Assembly: GCA_013399855.1 (NCBI GenBank)
Contig: VXAY01000723.1
Location: 599,477-663,476 of the forward strand
DNA length: 64,000 nt
From: Oxyruncus cristatus
Lineage: Eukaryota; Chordata; Aves; Passeriformes; Cotingidae
Direction of reading: 5' to 3'
The position numbers were made by a program, and so were the translations under genes. The notes under the pieces are model-generated. The model made no database searches and was not told the origin of the DNA. It saw nothing but the letters and a program-made list of their open reading frames with translations. Positions 14,332 through 27,657 of this stretch are shown here, one piece after another. How positions within the stretch are numbered: the stretch's first letter is position 1; every line of letters begins with the position of its first letter.

Positions 14332-16315
14332 GACTGGACTGGTGCTGGCCCCTCGGCTCAGGGCAGTGACCTGCTGGCGCTCTGCTGGGGGGGTGAACTG
14401 CAGTGTGACCATTCTCAGTGTGATGTCATGGGACTACCAGGGACCTGGCACGTCCAAGTGGCCTCTTTGGCTGCCTTTCACACACCCTTGCTTTTCTTGC
14501 GTCGCTGTACGTTCTGATTTATCAGCACTATCTGTGTTTGGAAACGTTCGTGAAACTGTTTTTATCCCCCCTACCACATCCCAGGAACACCAAAAGGCCC
14601 AGGATCCTGGCTTGCTCCTGCACATCTGGACTTCCTATTGTGTGAGACGGATGGCTGACAGCATCTCATCACTTCCAGATGTGAGTTCTGGGGCAGGAGA
14701 GGCACCCTGGCACCAGTTACCCCAACGCACACAAGAGGGGTGAAGGAATATACAGGTACAACCCAATTTGCCCTGCTGTTTTCTGAAGGCATTTGACTTC
14801 AACCAAACCTATCCCAGGCAATCCAGATATAAGAGAAGCAGAAAATAGAACAAAACTCTTAGTGATTTTTTCCTCCGTCTTCTTTTCTCTGAAAGTGAAA
14901 CTTCCCATGGAGTAGATTACTGGGAAGTTGCTGAGATCAGTTTACCTGTGACTAAAATCCTTGTACTAGCCTCTATCTGAACATCAGTCTGTTGCTCTTG
15001 CCATTCCCTGAGTTAGATGTAAAAGACACATGACTTCGAAGTGGCATTTATAGCTTCAAACTGGAATGCTGGTATTTAATAGAGAGTGTGGTTGTCTCTA
15101 GATCTGCACAAAGCTGGGGGTATTTAAGCATCACTGTCTTAGAAAAAGAGACTGGAAGACGAAAGAATCCTGCATTGCAAAACTGCAAATATATCTTTCC
15201 ATGTTTTGTGTTTAATAAAGAGGAAACTAAGCTTGGAAGGATATTCCTTTATGCCATCCAAAATCAGACTATTACATTTACTGAAAGCTTGTTGTAATGA
15301 ATCTAGATATGAAAATATATTAATTATTACAGAGTGGGCACAGTGCAAAGGAGAAATTGATGCTTTAGGAAATACGGTGTTATTTCACACCCAAACCTCC
15401 CCAAAGCAAAGAAGACGAAGATCTGAACAGCAGTCATTTTAATCTGTTGTACCTCACATTTTTGCCATGGGAAATGCACATGCAGATTTAAACTTAGTGA
15501 CAGGGACTTGCATTTTCAGGTGCTACTTGCAGATTCCTTAGGCTTGTCCACAGGTGTCCCTGGAGAACCTGGTGTAACCAACTCTTCTGAGACTTGACCA
15601 AGTAATGTGGAGGCTAGTGGAAGGATTCCTGTCACCTCTGATCCTGCACATTTTCCCAAGGACCTCCTATAATGTGCTGAGCACATGCTTTTTGTTTAGC
15701 TGTTCATAGGATCTAAGTTTGGGAATGTGCTTGGAAAGGCAATTCTGAGTAACGCTGGCAGCAGAATTTTGTCTCCTCCACACCTCAGCCCATGAATTTC
15801 AGAGAACCTGGGACTTCTCTGGGGCTCACAGGACCCTCCCATATGCCCTGGTGCATGCCTTCCTTTCCATGAGACAGGGTTTGGTGTCAGCACGCACTCA
15901 AAGAGTGGAAGCCCTGTTCTTGGTAACACCAAGCACTTTCATTGCTCCAGGAGCGAAGGGTACCAGGAACCTCCAGAGTGCAGTTTGTGCCTTCTGGACA
16001 CAAGCCAGCAGAGAGGGCATTGCTGGGTCTGTCCTTTGACCTGAATACAAAGTCAGACAGGGTCCACGTTCATCACCTGGAGTCATTTTGCTTTACTTCT
16101 GCCACACAGTGTATTTGTTTCAGGGATCCTTAACTGTCCTAATTTCAGGGAGGGGAACGTGCAGTAGTCTGACATCTGGCTTTGTGTTCCAGCTTCAGGA
16201 GCTGCTGTGCTGACCTGTGGGGGGAGGTGGCTTCTCTGTCTGCAAGTTATGGCTTAGTTTAAACAACAGCAACAACCTTCTTCTTCCACCAAAATAAAAG
16301 AGATCTCTGTGTGCT
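14332..16315 (+). other. DRGX: Probable DRGX 3' UTR
   Basis: The sequence after the DRGX stop has no recognised coding feature. Plus-strand AATAAA hexamers occur at 15214-15219, 16293-16298 and 16864-16869. The one at 16293 is followed within about 10-40 bases by a GT-rich tract (ctgtgtgctttgctgtgggg), the usual layout of a cleavage site, so the UTR may end near 16315. An earlier end near 15240 or a later one near 16890 cannot be excluded from sequence alone. Confidence 0.4.
16293..16298 (+). terminator. DRGX: Candidate poly(A) signal AATAAA for DRGX
   Basis: A canonical hexamer lies about 2 kb past the DRGX stop and is followed by a GT-rich downstream element. Alternatives lie at 15214-15219, which has a weak downstream context, and 16864-16869, which is also followed by a T/G-rich tract. 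Confidence 0.4.
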
Positions 16316-16341
16316 TTGCTGTGGGGAGTGGTTGGAGGAGA

Positions 16342-16369
16342 GAAGATCACTGTTTAGTCAGTGATCTTC
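16342..16369. repeat. Perfect 11-bp inverted repeat just after the candidate DRGX poly(A) site
   Basis: gaagatcactg and cagtgatcttc flank a 6-base spacer (tttagt). The arms pair perfectly. The element sits about 45 bases after the candidate AATAAA at 16293. The stem could fold in RNA, but no known class is recognised. Confidence 0.8.
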
Positions 16370-19059
16370 CCAATTGTAATTTTTGTGCCCTCCCCTTCCT
16401 AAAAGACTAAAAATATATTCCAGTCCAAAGAGGCAGGCCCAACTTCATTTCAACGTAATTACCTTGCATTCAGTTGAACTTCAGCCCTTCTGTACACTAA
16501 CTCTTCAATCTAATTGTTTGATTAAACTCGTATTTCCTCCAGAAAGGTACATAAATAAGTGAATTGTTGAGCAAATTAAGAATACTTAACAGCATTGCAT
16601 CTGAAAAGTAGTTATGCTGATTAAATTTTCTGTCCTTGAGGATTTTCAGGAAATTACTTTTGATCGTCAATAACACAATTAAGTAAACTACACGCACATT
16701 AGCATGAATAATTGATAAGAAATTATGTATTACCACGAAGCACTGATTTAATAATTCATGATGCGACACTCTAGTGACTGTGCAAAACTGGATAACATTG
16801 ACAAGTCTGCCTGATGTTGCTGGAAATGCTGCAAATGCAAACAAGTCCACAGTTTTGTTGTACAATAAAGAAAAGTATCTGATGCATGCTGTAGTTTCTG
16901 TTTGTTTAATATTTGAATAAATTTAGAAAGAAGACCCTGAGAAGTTCCTGTACTCTTTTCATTCAAATCAATTTCTCTGTTCAAGGATCTGCTTTCACAT
17001 TGATGGCTGTCCAGTTCTGCTTAGACCAAAGAGATGTTGCAGAGTGGGGGAGGCTCTCCCCTGCACAGCTGAAACCTGCAGGATGTCTCATAACTAGAAA
17101 AATTGGGGAACTCAAAGCTTTGCAGAGCCTCCTGTTAAAGAGGCAAAGCAGCATTAGTCCCCCTTTAGACTGAGCACAAAGTGTTTTAGACTCCAAAGTG
17201 TCTGATGTGTGTGTGATTATAATTATGCAGTAAGATGTTGTGGGTGGTTGCTCTAAGTCAGCCACAAATTAAGCTCTTAGATTGGTGTGTTTTGAGTCTG
17301 CACTATGCTGTGTTAAACCCTAGGCCAATTTGCCAACAATTCTTGCAACTTGCCTAGGGGGGAGGCAGATACACATTTAGCATGTTGGGGAAAGCAGAGC
17401 ATGGTGAGACACCTTTTCCTCTCAAGTTTTGGTCCAAGACCTGTCTGCCTCAGGGCTGTGCATCCCAAGAGAACTTGCGTGAGGTCACTCAGCAGTAGCA
17501 CAAGGGCAAGAGCAAAACTCAAGAGATCTGTGTCTCTGTCATGCTTGCTTCTAGCCATCAGACCCTTCCAGATAGACTTCCAACTGCAGATCAGCCACCT
17601 GGCTGCTTTCTGTGCTGTCATATATCAGGGGTATGCCACTTAAACCACTCTGTAATGGCCATTTCAGTAGCTCTGATTAAGTCTGGCATTTAAAAGTTTA
17701 TAACTCAGCTATAAAAAGTCACTCAGGCTGAACCCCAGCATGAGAGGCCCAAGCCCAAGGGGATGATTTAAATGCAAGCTACTCCAAAATTAGCCTACAA
17801 GGTATTTTTTCAGTTATATGAAGGAAAAATGGAAACCCGAGGTTTGAGGGATGGGTGTAAGACAAACATGTTTTGTTTGACAGCTAACTGCATTGTCACA
17901 TGTCACCGGATCCTATGCAGTGATTTTCTCTGAATTTCCATACTAGTATGATCCGTGCATAGCATCAGTGCTCACTGTGCAAATGTCCCTTGTTCAGGTT
18001 TGGCAAACCAGCTCCAGTCCTGGGCTCCTTTCTCAAGAAACTGCAGACATCTACAACACTCAGATTTCCCCTCATCCCTCACCTTCCCCACCTGGCCATC
18101 TCTCAGGATCCTCATTCACGACTCTGCAGAAAGCCTGTGGTCCTGCCTCCAGCTCTGGTGCTGACTTTTGCCTTGTGCTGTCCCCACGCTGCAGTTCCTC
18201 CTGATCCAGTGCTGAGCCTGGCAACAGGGAGGCTATGGCAGGGTCATCTGGGAGGGAATCCATGCTCAGGGCATGATTGCAGCATGTTGGACCAGGTTTT
18301 GTTAACAGGGGTTGATGCAAAGTGCCAGACCATGGAACCTCTTTCTAAAGTTGCATGCCTTTCTCTCAGCTCTCCATGCTTGTTATCTCTTACACATCTA
18401 TTTAAGTCTCCTTAAGCCTACGTACATTATTGCAGGAAATGTGGAGCTATGAATTCACCTTTGCTCAATTATGCCTTAGGCTAGTCCTTCCTACACTACA
18501 TGCTGGATAGTAATGAGATTGTTGGTCTAATTGGCTCTTTATTAGGAGTATTATTTACAACGACGCTGAAGGCCCTGTGCATGCAGATAAAGATCTTGGT
18601 TTACCATTAAACTCTTCCCTCTTGCAGTCAGTGCCCTCCCCTCTGTGATCCCCACAGATTGCTGCCCTTGGGGAGTTTGGGCTGACCTTCGCTCCACCTC
18701 CCAGAGGAGCCTCCCATCCCGGGTCATGGCCAGGGATAAAAGCTTGCTGTCTCTGGGAAGTCTGCCCTTCTGCTGCGTGCTCAAGCTTTCTGCTTCCCTG
18801 CAGCAGAAAGAAGCCAGCACAGTGTGGGAGGAAGTCATTTTCTGCTGGGCGGACCACGAGGGAACAAGGGATGGAGATGAAATGCTTGTGGTGTGCTGCT
18901 GTGGCACATTCTCCCTCTGAAAGAGCTGCTACTCGATAAAGATCCTGTTGTGCCTGGCTGGCGGTGTGGTGGAAGCAGAGTGTGAAGCAGAGGAAGTGAG
19001 AAGCCCTGAGCTCTGAGTACATAATTCAGACCTCTCCACTGAAGAGTTTGACACCCCTC

Positions 19060-19084
19060 TCTGAGATCATAGTGTGGCCTGAGG
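19060..19084. repeat. 25-bp exact repeat, copy 2 (copy 1 at 3684-3708)
   Basis: Twenty-five bases beginning tctgagatcatagtgtgg are identical to those at 3684-3708, in direct orientation and 15.4 kb apart. Flanks on both sides show weaker similarity (gtttg upstream; agttg, ccaca and taaa downstream). This suggests two degraded copies of a longer interspersed element of unknown family. Confidence 0.75.
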
Positions 19085-20982
19085 GGGGAGAGTTGCCTGC
19101 CACAATGCCATAAATAAAAGAGCAGTAGAGTACCATAAACAATGCTTTATTCTTTCCATTTAAAAACTTCCTTTGCAATGTAGTAAAATATTGACTTTAA
19201 GTGACCATATTACCACAAAGCAAAACCTTTTCCTGATAACAACCAAAGAAGCCTTTACATAGGCCTGGCCTGTGAGAATGTGAATTTCATTGTCATTTAC
19301 TGACGCTGAATTTCACTGGCATAGAGCACATAGAGTTTAGTTGAGAGTGAAGTATTGACAGTATTTTAATAATCCAGCCACAATGTTCTTGTTTTCTGCC
19401 CTAAGCTCTCTGCCACAAGTAGGTAGGTGCTGGTCTGCTGTTTCAGAAATATGAGCGTCATATTTTGGACCTGTGAGAAGTTTCCTGTGGCAGACTCATA
19501 ATAATTAAAACTCACCAGGATTTAAAGTATTGGCCAGCATAACTCTTCTAGTATTTAACTTCGATGGCTTCTTCTGTAGTCAGTGTTTTTTATTGTAACA
19601 TCCATAATATGAAACAGAGAAGGAAAAAACACTATTGCTTGTGCCATTTGAGCCAAGAAGAGTTCTCACATGCAGAGCAACAAAAGGCAGCTCTTTCCCG
19701 CAGGCTGAGTTACTTCTAGATATAATGCCTACCCCAATCCTGTTCTGATGGCCTGGAAGTTATTGAAGCTGTTTCTGGTCTCGGACAGTTCAGCTAAACT
19801 ATGCTACAGCCTCCTGGAGCACCTGATACTGTGACAGCTGTTTGTAAAGAGAAAATACCCACTCCTCTGGGCTGGTCTAATGTCAGGGCGGCTGCTTTGT
19901 AAGTCCCAGCACAAGCCAGAGTACTGTGGCATTAATGCTGTGCACAGGTGGACACCTGGGAGAATGTCACCCTTCACGACTTACATACCCATCTTCTGCC
20001 CCACCAGTGGCCTGAACATACGTGGCTCATCGGCTGCCAAGGTCAGTTCTGGTATGCAGGCTCCCGTGCCTTCCGAGCAGTGCCTTCAGCCCAGGCTGGG
20101 AGACCTCTGATAGTATGGTCAGAAAATGCACCACGAGAGCAGCCATCAGAAGGCAGGCCAGACAAAGCCAGCCTGAGAACCGGTCTTTGGGACTGGTCAA
20201 GGCCGGGAGAAAACTTTTAATTTCTAATTAAATTGTGCTTGCTTTGTCAGCTGAACTGGTTTACCTTTCAGTTCTCCTGTTTCAGAATTCTTTTTTATTA
20301 AACTCCAGCACTCAGTGTTGGCCCTAGAGACTAACACTTGCTATAGTGGCAAATTTATTAGGACTCCCCTAGGTACAAATAGGCTGAGGTTTTTATTATG
20401 TGCACACAGCTTCTTTACACCCACATTGTACATGAGGCAATGTGTTAAATAAGATCCAAAGCCCATTAAATGAAGAAGCCCATCTCTGCAAAGAAGACTC
20501 CCCAGGAACCTAAACTCTGCCTGTTATATCACAGCTGGCTCACCCTTGCTCCATCGTGCTGGCTGAAGCCATCAGGTTTTGGCAGATGCTTGAGAACCAA
20601 GATGCTGATGTGATCACCAGTGCTTGGCACAGCAAGGGATAGGAGCATCCCTGGGAGTTGTTAGTTTTTATTAGAAATATTTCTGTAGCAGTGCACAAGA
20701 AATTGGCTGCTGGCAAGGAAGGGAGATGTACGGGAGAAAAGTGCTGATCCTATTTCTCCTCTGAACCATTACTTTAGAGCTAAATGCAACTGGGATTGAG
20801 CCAGAGCTTCTCCAGGGAGGATTTGACAATCACCGTCCAACAGGGGTCAGAAGGAAATCAAAATCCCTCTCAGAAAGCCAAACACTTGAATACTTCTCCT
20901 GTGGGTCTGAACTGGGAGTAAACCAGACCAGTGTTGCAGCTTGTTGTTCAGACAAATGACACATATAACAAGCAGCCAGGCA

Positions 20983-20984
<2 letters not shown>

Positions 20985-21047
<63 letters not shown>
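20985..21047. repeat. (TG)31 dinucleotide microsatellite
   Basis: This is an uninterrupted run of about 31 TG units, followed by atgcacaca. Open frames through it, encoding poly-Cys-Val or poly-His-Thr, are artefacts of the repeat. Its length predicts allelic variation. Confidence 0.98.
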
Positions 21048-21050
<3 letters not shown>

Positions 21051-23287
21051 CACACAAACTGCAGCTTCATCTTTTTTTTTGGTGGTGTTTCCCTCTACAG
21101 GGAGGGAGCAGCATTTAGGTGAGTCAGCTTCATGCACCCCACAGAGCACTTCCTCTGTCAGAAAAGCCCAGGACTTACTGCACAGTGTTTTATCCCCACC
21201 TCCACTATGAGGCTGTGGGGTGGAGCTCACAACCTTGGCGTAAACTGGAAGGAAAGGGAGAAGGAGTGTTTTTTATTCCGTGTTTTCTTCCCAGTGAACG
21301 CTTTGCACCATGTCAAGCCAACCTGATCCCTATGTTACCCTGTTTTATTCAGTACAGACACACCAAAGGGAGGTATTTCTTGCTAAGGGGTCCCCCTTTT
21401 CAGTAATTGAACCAGCCTCCATAGCTTGGGAGATGACTTGTCCCTTCACTGGGACCCCTCAGTGACTCTATGTCACCCTGCTGCTCAATGCCACGCTGCC
21501 TTTTCTGCATCACATCATCACCAGGGATGAGCAGCAGTACAGCTGAAGATACAAGTGATACTCTTTGTCCCACACAAAGGGATTACTAGATTTTAGTTGA
21601 AATTCTCTTTTGAAGTAGCTCGTTGGTTGGATTAAATTTTTTTTTTTTGTTAAAATACCGTAGGTCTGCTGCTCTGTACAATCTCCAATGTCTAGAGAGT
21701 TGATGAGGCTGAGAAGTCACCTCTTGTTTATAGGAAACTGTATTTCTACCCAGTTCTGATCAAATCAAACTTTTAAAAATATAATCCACTGAATTAAGAG
21801 CTATGCCTTTGCATCAGCCTAATGAATCAGATACATATTAAAATTACTTTGGTGACACTGGGGTTCTTCTGTTCTGCAGTACACTGTTAGCCAGACACTG
21901 TGAAAACAGAAGAGGAGTGAATAAATGAGAGTCATTGTTATTAACCAGATTTTAGAATTACATTAATGAGACAGCGAAGGACACACTGCACGGGCAGGTG
22001 ATTTCGCTTAGATTTCATAGTCTCTGTCTCAGGGACTTATATGTGCCCCCCCAAAAATAGCTCCTGAATGTTAGGATGGGTATATTTTGGGTGTATATGG
22101 GCCACAATTTAACAAGGCCCATAGGAAAGCAAACTTTAGTACCTGCTGGAAGGGAGAATTGCATTGGTCAGATATCACTTTTGTAAATGATTACACCTTT
22201 GAAGAACATTGCTATTACTTCATCCTTTCCCTGTGCCCTCTGCCAGGGTTCCTGTCTTCCTGATCTTAGCTCCGCACATTTCTATCAGCAGGAGGAGCAT
22301 TTTGGGCTCACTACAGGTGGATCGGGAAGTGCTTCTGCCAGCAGAGATGGCAATACCTGGCAAGGAAAGAAAGTCTTCAAACAGCTCAGCTCTGTATGGA
22401 AGATGATGATGTCTGCTCTGTGCTGCATCAGTTAACAGCATACATACAGCAATGTGAGCATTAATTTGGGGGAATCACAAATGAGTGAGGGTTTAGTTTG
22501 ATTCAGACTGGATTTAGGATTCGCTGTAATAAAAAGCACATATTGGGAGCTATGTGGTTTTACCCATGGCCTCTGAGCACCACAGGCTTCCTCCTGCTCC
22601 GCCCTATCAGGCAAACGTGACCGTGGCTGACAATGCTGTTCCAGCAAATGCTCACAGTACAGACATGGTCACATTTATGAAACAGTTTTACCACTGGGTC
22701 AGCTTTATTTACAGGGTGGCCTTACTGCCACGGTCCTTTGTCAGTTTTACTGACAAAACTGCATGTACTGAAGGAGCACCTCAAGCACAGTGTGGATGTA
22801 CCATTGCCCTTTTGTTAGTGCCACCCCTACAGCATGAGTGTGACCAAAAGCTTTCCAAGGATCAGGCTTTTGTTTGGGTTTCTCAGACGAGAAGCGTAAA
22901 AATTGACAAGTGCAAACCATGTGGTTAGTGTCCTGCTGGGCCTGATCAGATAACCTCTCTTAGTATACTCCAGGGATGCAGATACTGCACACCATTAAAC
23001 ATGTCTTGCATGTCCACAAGGATATAAAACTACCACCAGGTTCCTCTGACACTTGAAAATGCAGTGAGTCATCAGCAGGAACACCCTCTCCCCCTGCAGT
23101 GTCAATAAGAAGGTTGTCAGCACAGAGCTAGTACCATGGCAGCTGTATCCAGAGCCACGAACAGTCCAGTAAAAGAGGGAGTTCCAGAGTGACAGCCGGT
23201 GCTAGGAGCATTTGTCTGTGCATCAGAAACTGCTTTCTCCTCACACAGCAATTTTGGTGATGGTGACATCTCTTCCTCATTCCAAAA

Positions 23288-23425
23288 TGAACAAAAAGAC
23301 CCCCAACCAACCACCCCCACCATAACAACAAACAAAACAAAACAAAAAAAACCCAACAAAACAAAACAAAAAAATGACACAAACAAAAAAAGAAAAAAAA
23401 AACAAACATGGGGAAAACAAAAGTC
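23288..23425. repeat. A/C-rich low-complexity tract
   Basis: About 140 bases are composed almost entirely of A and C on the plus strand, with repeated aacaaaac-like units followed by A-runs. There is almost no G or T until ggggaaaac. It could be a decayed A-rich satellite or retroposon tail; no parent element is recognised. Confidence 0.85.
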
Positions 23426-26400
23426 AAAACAATATTCAACCCAACAAACTACAAAGTATTAAACAAACCTGGACTATTGGAAACACTTCGAGATATTTGA
23501 AAATTTTTGTGTTAGTTTCAAATTTTTAATACACGTTTTTAAATTAATGATTTCTTTAAAAAGTTGTTTCAGTCCAAAAGAAAAGGTCCAGGACTGTTTA
23601 CTCAGACATCCAAGTGAGGACTTCTCAATAAGTTTTGAGCAAATTTCCCAGCTTAGAAGACAGCAGTTGGAAAAAAAACACTCCCAATGTACAAATTTTT
23701 TTTACTAGCAATTTCAGTGTTGTCAAAGCAGTCTCCTTTTCAGCCAGGAAGCTGTTTTATTGGAAAATTCTTGCTAAGGCGCGGGTATGTGACTTGGCTG
23801 TGTCATTAGGTTTTTGGTCCAGTACTGCAGCTGGTATTTGATCCTGTTTGGTTTATGTTAGGGCTCATCTGGTTGCTAAGGTAAGGAGTTTACTGTGAGC
23901 AGGATCAGTGCTAAGGCCAGTTCTGCTGCTTGGGTTGAACTCTTGGGGCTGATCCCATTGCCAGGAAAAGCGTTTGCTGTCTCAGGTTGATAGTGCAGAT
24001 GTTTCACTAAGTGGGAGTCTTAAGCAAAAGGGCATCTCCACCCCCTTCACAGTTCTGCCTGGCGCAGTCCACCTGCCTGGCTCAGGACTCACCAACTGCA
24101 CCACCTTCAGCAAGAGGAGACTGTGTGGGCAACCACTCACTCCTCCAGCAGAGATGGAGGTATGGGAGCATCCCAGGTACAACCCTAGTCCTGGCAAGAG
24201 TATGGAAAGAGGCAAACATTTATCTCCCTTGGGTAGTGGAACATGGGAATCCCAGAGGAAAATGGAGCTCTCCTGGGGCAGACCTGATAAGTAACAGAAC
24301 GTGTAGACTGATAGGTGGGAGATGCAAAAATAGTTCAAGAGCACTGTTTAGACTATGTCCAGACAGTTCTGAAGAACATGAATAATATATCTCATTTTAT
24401 ATAGACTTGTAGACATACCTAGAGACACCTCTACATAGGTAAACATCCATGTATTGATCAACAATAACCTTGTCTTATTATAAAGAGATATGACATTCTC
24501 CTTTTGGTTTTTTCTGACTGTTCCTTTTGAAAGTTTCAAATAGCAGAGACAGTTTTGGCATAGAATACTGTTGGAATGTTTTCACCCACATTCCTTGGGA
24601 AGGGATGCAGTCTCAGGGGACTTGTTCAGGCAGCCAGTGCTCACCAGCAGAAACTGATTCTGCCAATAGACTTTGAGCAATTTCAGTGCAATCAAAGAAA
24701 AGACTCTCTCTTGGGCTATATCCAGTTCTCATCCCCCACAGCTTATCAGTGCTAGGAACAGAAAGAAGGATCAGTGTTTATCTTGGAGTCTGTCTGCCAT
24801 CTGTGTCCTGTCAATGTAAGGAAGATCCTGAAGAAGGCTGCCTTAGTTCACCTGAAATGCTTCATATTGTTGGTGACACCACTGACAACTCTGGCATAGC
24901 AGTAATTCCATTTTTGTGTGCTCTGAATGCTGCCATTCCCTGTGCCAGTTTTAAGCAACCAAAGGGACACTTGTGATAAGGCTCTGACATGGAATGACAG
25001 TGGGCAGGAGTGTGAACACACTGGGGAGCTCCAGGATAAGGGAGTCCAAGTCAGCACAGGGAAGAGTCAGCCTATCAGGCAGCTGGCCTTTGACAAGCCC
25101 TGATGTTTCAAAATGCACCTCCAGCTTTGAACAATTTTTTTTACTTTTTGCTGGAAATCAACTTCCTTCCATTGCTAGAAGGATTTCAGAGATTGTCCCT
25201 GCTTCTCACAGAGTCTTCCCACTCTCCTTCTTTCTAAGTACCACAGGTCTCAATTTATTCAATATGGACTTCAACATGGGAAAGTGCTTATGTTTAAGGA
25301 CTGCAAGCTGCTTCCCCAAAGGCTTGAGTTAAATCTGCTTTAATAAAAACACAGAGCTTTAGTCAGTTGGGACATAAATGATTTCTCTTCTGCGCTATTG
25401 AAATGCTGCTTTCTAAGTATGTTCAATAACATATTACAAACAAGTCTCTAATTGGCCATAGAGTACCAAAGACCTGACTATCTAATGTGAAAAATCAACA
25501 TCACGAAAACTTTGAGAATATCAAAAGAAGCAAGGGAAGACCACAGGTCATTTTCAGCCATTCCCTGTCCATTTAAACCCCATAATTACAATATTATGTT
25601 TAATATCAGGGGACAGTGGTAAATGTGAAATCATCATAAGACCCGAATAATCATCCTAAAGACAAAATAAAACAATCATTGACCTCTGCCATTAAAATGA
25701 GCATTTTATAAAAAAAGAAAACCCCCACATTCAAGTTCAATTTACTCAAGTGTTCCATGTTCTTTTTATCTCCTATAAGACTCTGAAGCAGAGTTTCTTT
25801 AATAAAAATGACTGATGTACACCAGTTCCTCCAAATTACACATTTATATGTATTCACTAGAGCCCATGTAACCCATCATGTACAATATCACCAGCTTCTG
25901 ATGCTGCTTTTCAGTGAGAGAGGGGATCAAACTTAGAGTTCTTTATTTACTCAGAAAGGCAACAGAGCATATCCCCCAAATACATTTATGCAAATCTCTC
26001 AGTATATTTCTGGTATAAACCATAACTAGCCAACTATACTCTTTATGGTCTATTATACTCAAATCACAGTAACACTTTCGCTGTCAGCAAGGACTGCTTG
26101 GCTACTCAGGGGCCAAAGTAGAGCAGACCTGAATAAAACTGACAGTCTGGACAAGGACTGAGCCAAAATCACTTTGGGAAAAGTCCCTGCTATGTTTACC
26201 AATGGAACATACAATCAGAGAAACTGAGGAGAAATGCAAAAAAAAGCAAGTTACACCAAGTTACACGCCTGGCAACTTCCCCCAGATGGATGGTGCATAG
26301 GGAATACAAAAGCCCTGATGCCTTTGGGGTGGTGGGAAGAAGGTCATCCTCTTCCAGTGCTTTTGGACTGGGTGCTGTCACCACATTCCCGAGGTCCTCT

Positions 26401-27657
26401 GGCCAGACTACTGTCCTTGCACAGCAGGGAGGGGTGAGAATGACCGCAGGAGTCATGGACCAAAGGTGTTTCTGCCCAGCTCCCTCTCTTTCGGAACAGA
26501 AGGAAGGAGGATGGAGCCCTGCATCCTGTCATCTCCTAGATATTTTAATTGTGTGCCACACACATGCACACACACAATTCCCTCTTGTCAACTTTTTCTG
26601 CCAACACAACTGGAGGCAAAATTACAAAGACATATAATTACAATGAAAAAGCTGGCTAAAAGGCATTCCAGTATTGCAAAACAAGTCCCATTTCTTTTGT
26701 TTATTAATTAATAAATAATTACCTATTTGCAAATACAGTTGCTTTGATGGAACGTGCCAATGACACACATCTTCTTGAACAAATTACTTAGGAAGGCACT
26801 GAACACCCAAGGAGGAGTTGACAAAAATCCATGCCTGTAGGCCATTTTAAGTAAACCGAATTCTCTAAAACAAATTCAGTATTTTGCACAAGGAAATTCA
26901 AGCCCTTGGGACAAAGCCATGGTTGTGGGATTGCAGTCCGAGTCTGCCATGTGACAGCTGGACTGGAGGTATTGCAGTTGCCCCAGAAGGAGGAGGTCCA
27001 AAAGAAGGAAGTTCTGGCCCTAGAACCAAAGACTAAGTGTAAGTCAGGTTCAACCTCAGCCACATCTGTGAAGGAAGAATCACCACTGTAAACAAGCCTC
27101 AGGGCACCAAGAAATGCAACGTGCAAAAAGGCCACATGCAGGACAAGGAAAGAGTGAAAACAATGGCCTCTGTTACCCTCAGCCTACTGTGCTTCCACAC
27201 ATCCAAAAAACCTGCTGTGTTCTTTAGTCCTAATCCTCTGTCTGCTGGCGAGGCAGAATTTAGCTTAGTTTGCCTCAACACTTCTTTAACCTATGATTTA
27301 ATGTCACTGTCATGAAACAGTGCTTTCCTACAACTGCTTTCATGACTATTGCACATCTCCCATAGCACCCCTTCCCCAAAGAAAGGGGTCAATTCATAAC
27401 TATCATTTTGCCTTGTTTTAACCTCTTCCAGCCTTGTTTCCCACAGTAGCAATGGAAAATATCCCCCCAACAAACACAAACAGAAAAGGGCAGGGAAAGA
27501 AAAGTATTTGTTATTCCAAAAAAAGTAATTTGTCTTCCTTTTAACACACAAACATTTTTTGTTTATAGTATGATTCAATCTCTGTGGCAAAGTGCTCTAG
27601 GAAAAGTTCTGGATATATGAAAAGAACCACTTTCCATCTGTTCTGTTTGTTTCATTT

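Larger units (their letters stand above)
16370..27657. other. Intergenic DNA between convergent DRGX and CEFIP
   Basis: No coding exon is recognised. The AT-rich block at about 16430-16920 contains many TAAT/ATTA motifs and retained CpGs. Other contents are the second copy of a 25-bp repeat (19060-19084), a (TG)31 microsatellite (20985-21047), a short perfect hairpin at about 22738-22758, and an A/C-only low-complexity tract (about 23288-23425). Open frames are short and unconvincing. Confidence 0.75.

Noticed and set aside
13777..14412. 211-codon minus-strand open frame
   Set aside because: It is antisense to DRGX exon 6 and its flanks, with no protein-like features.
20847..21230. Open frames with poly-His-Thr or poly-Cys-Val
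   Set aside because: They are direct translations of the TG microsatellite.
26701..26714. TTATTAATTAATAA 14-bp palindrome as a regulatory site
   Set aside because: Perfect palindrome but made only of A and T in an AT-rich stretch; expected often by chance.
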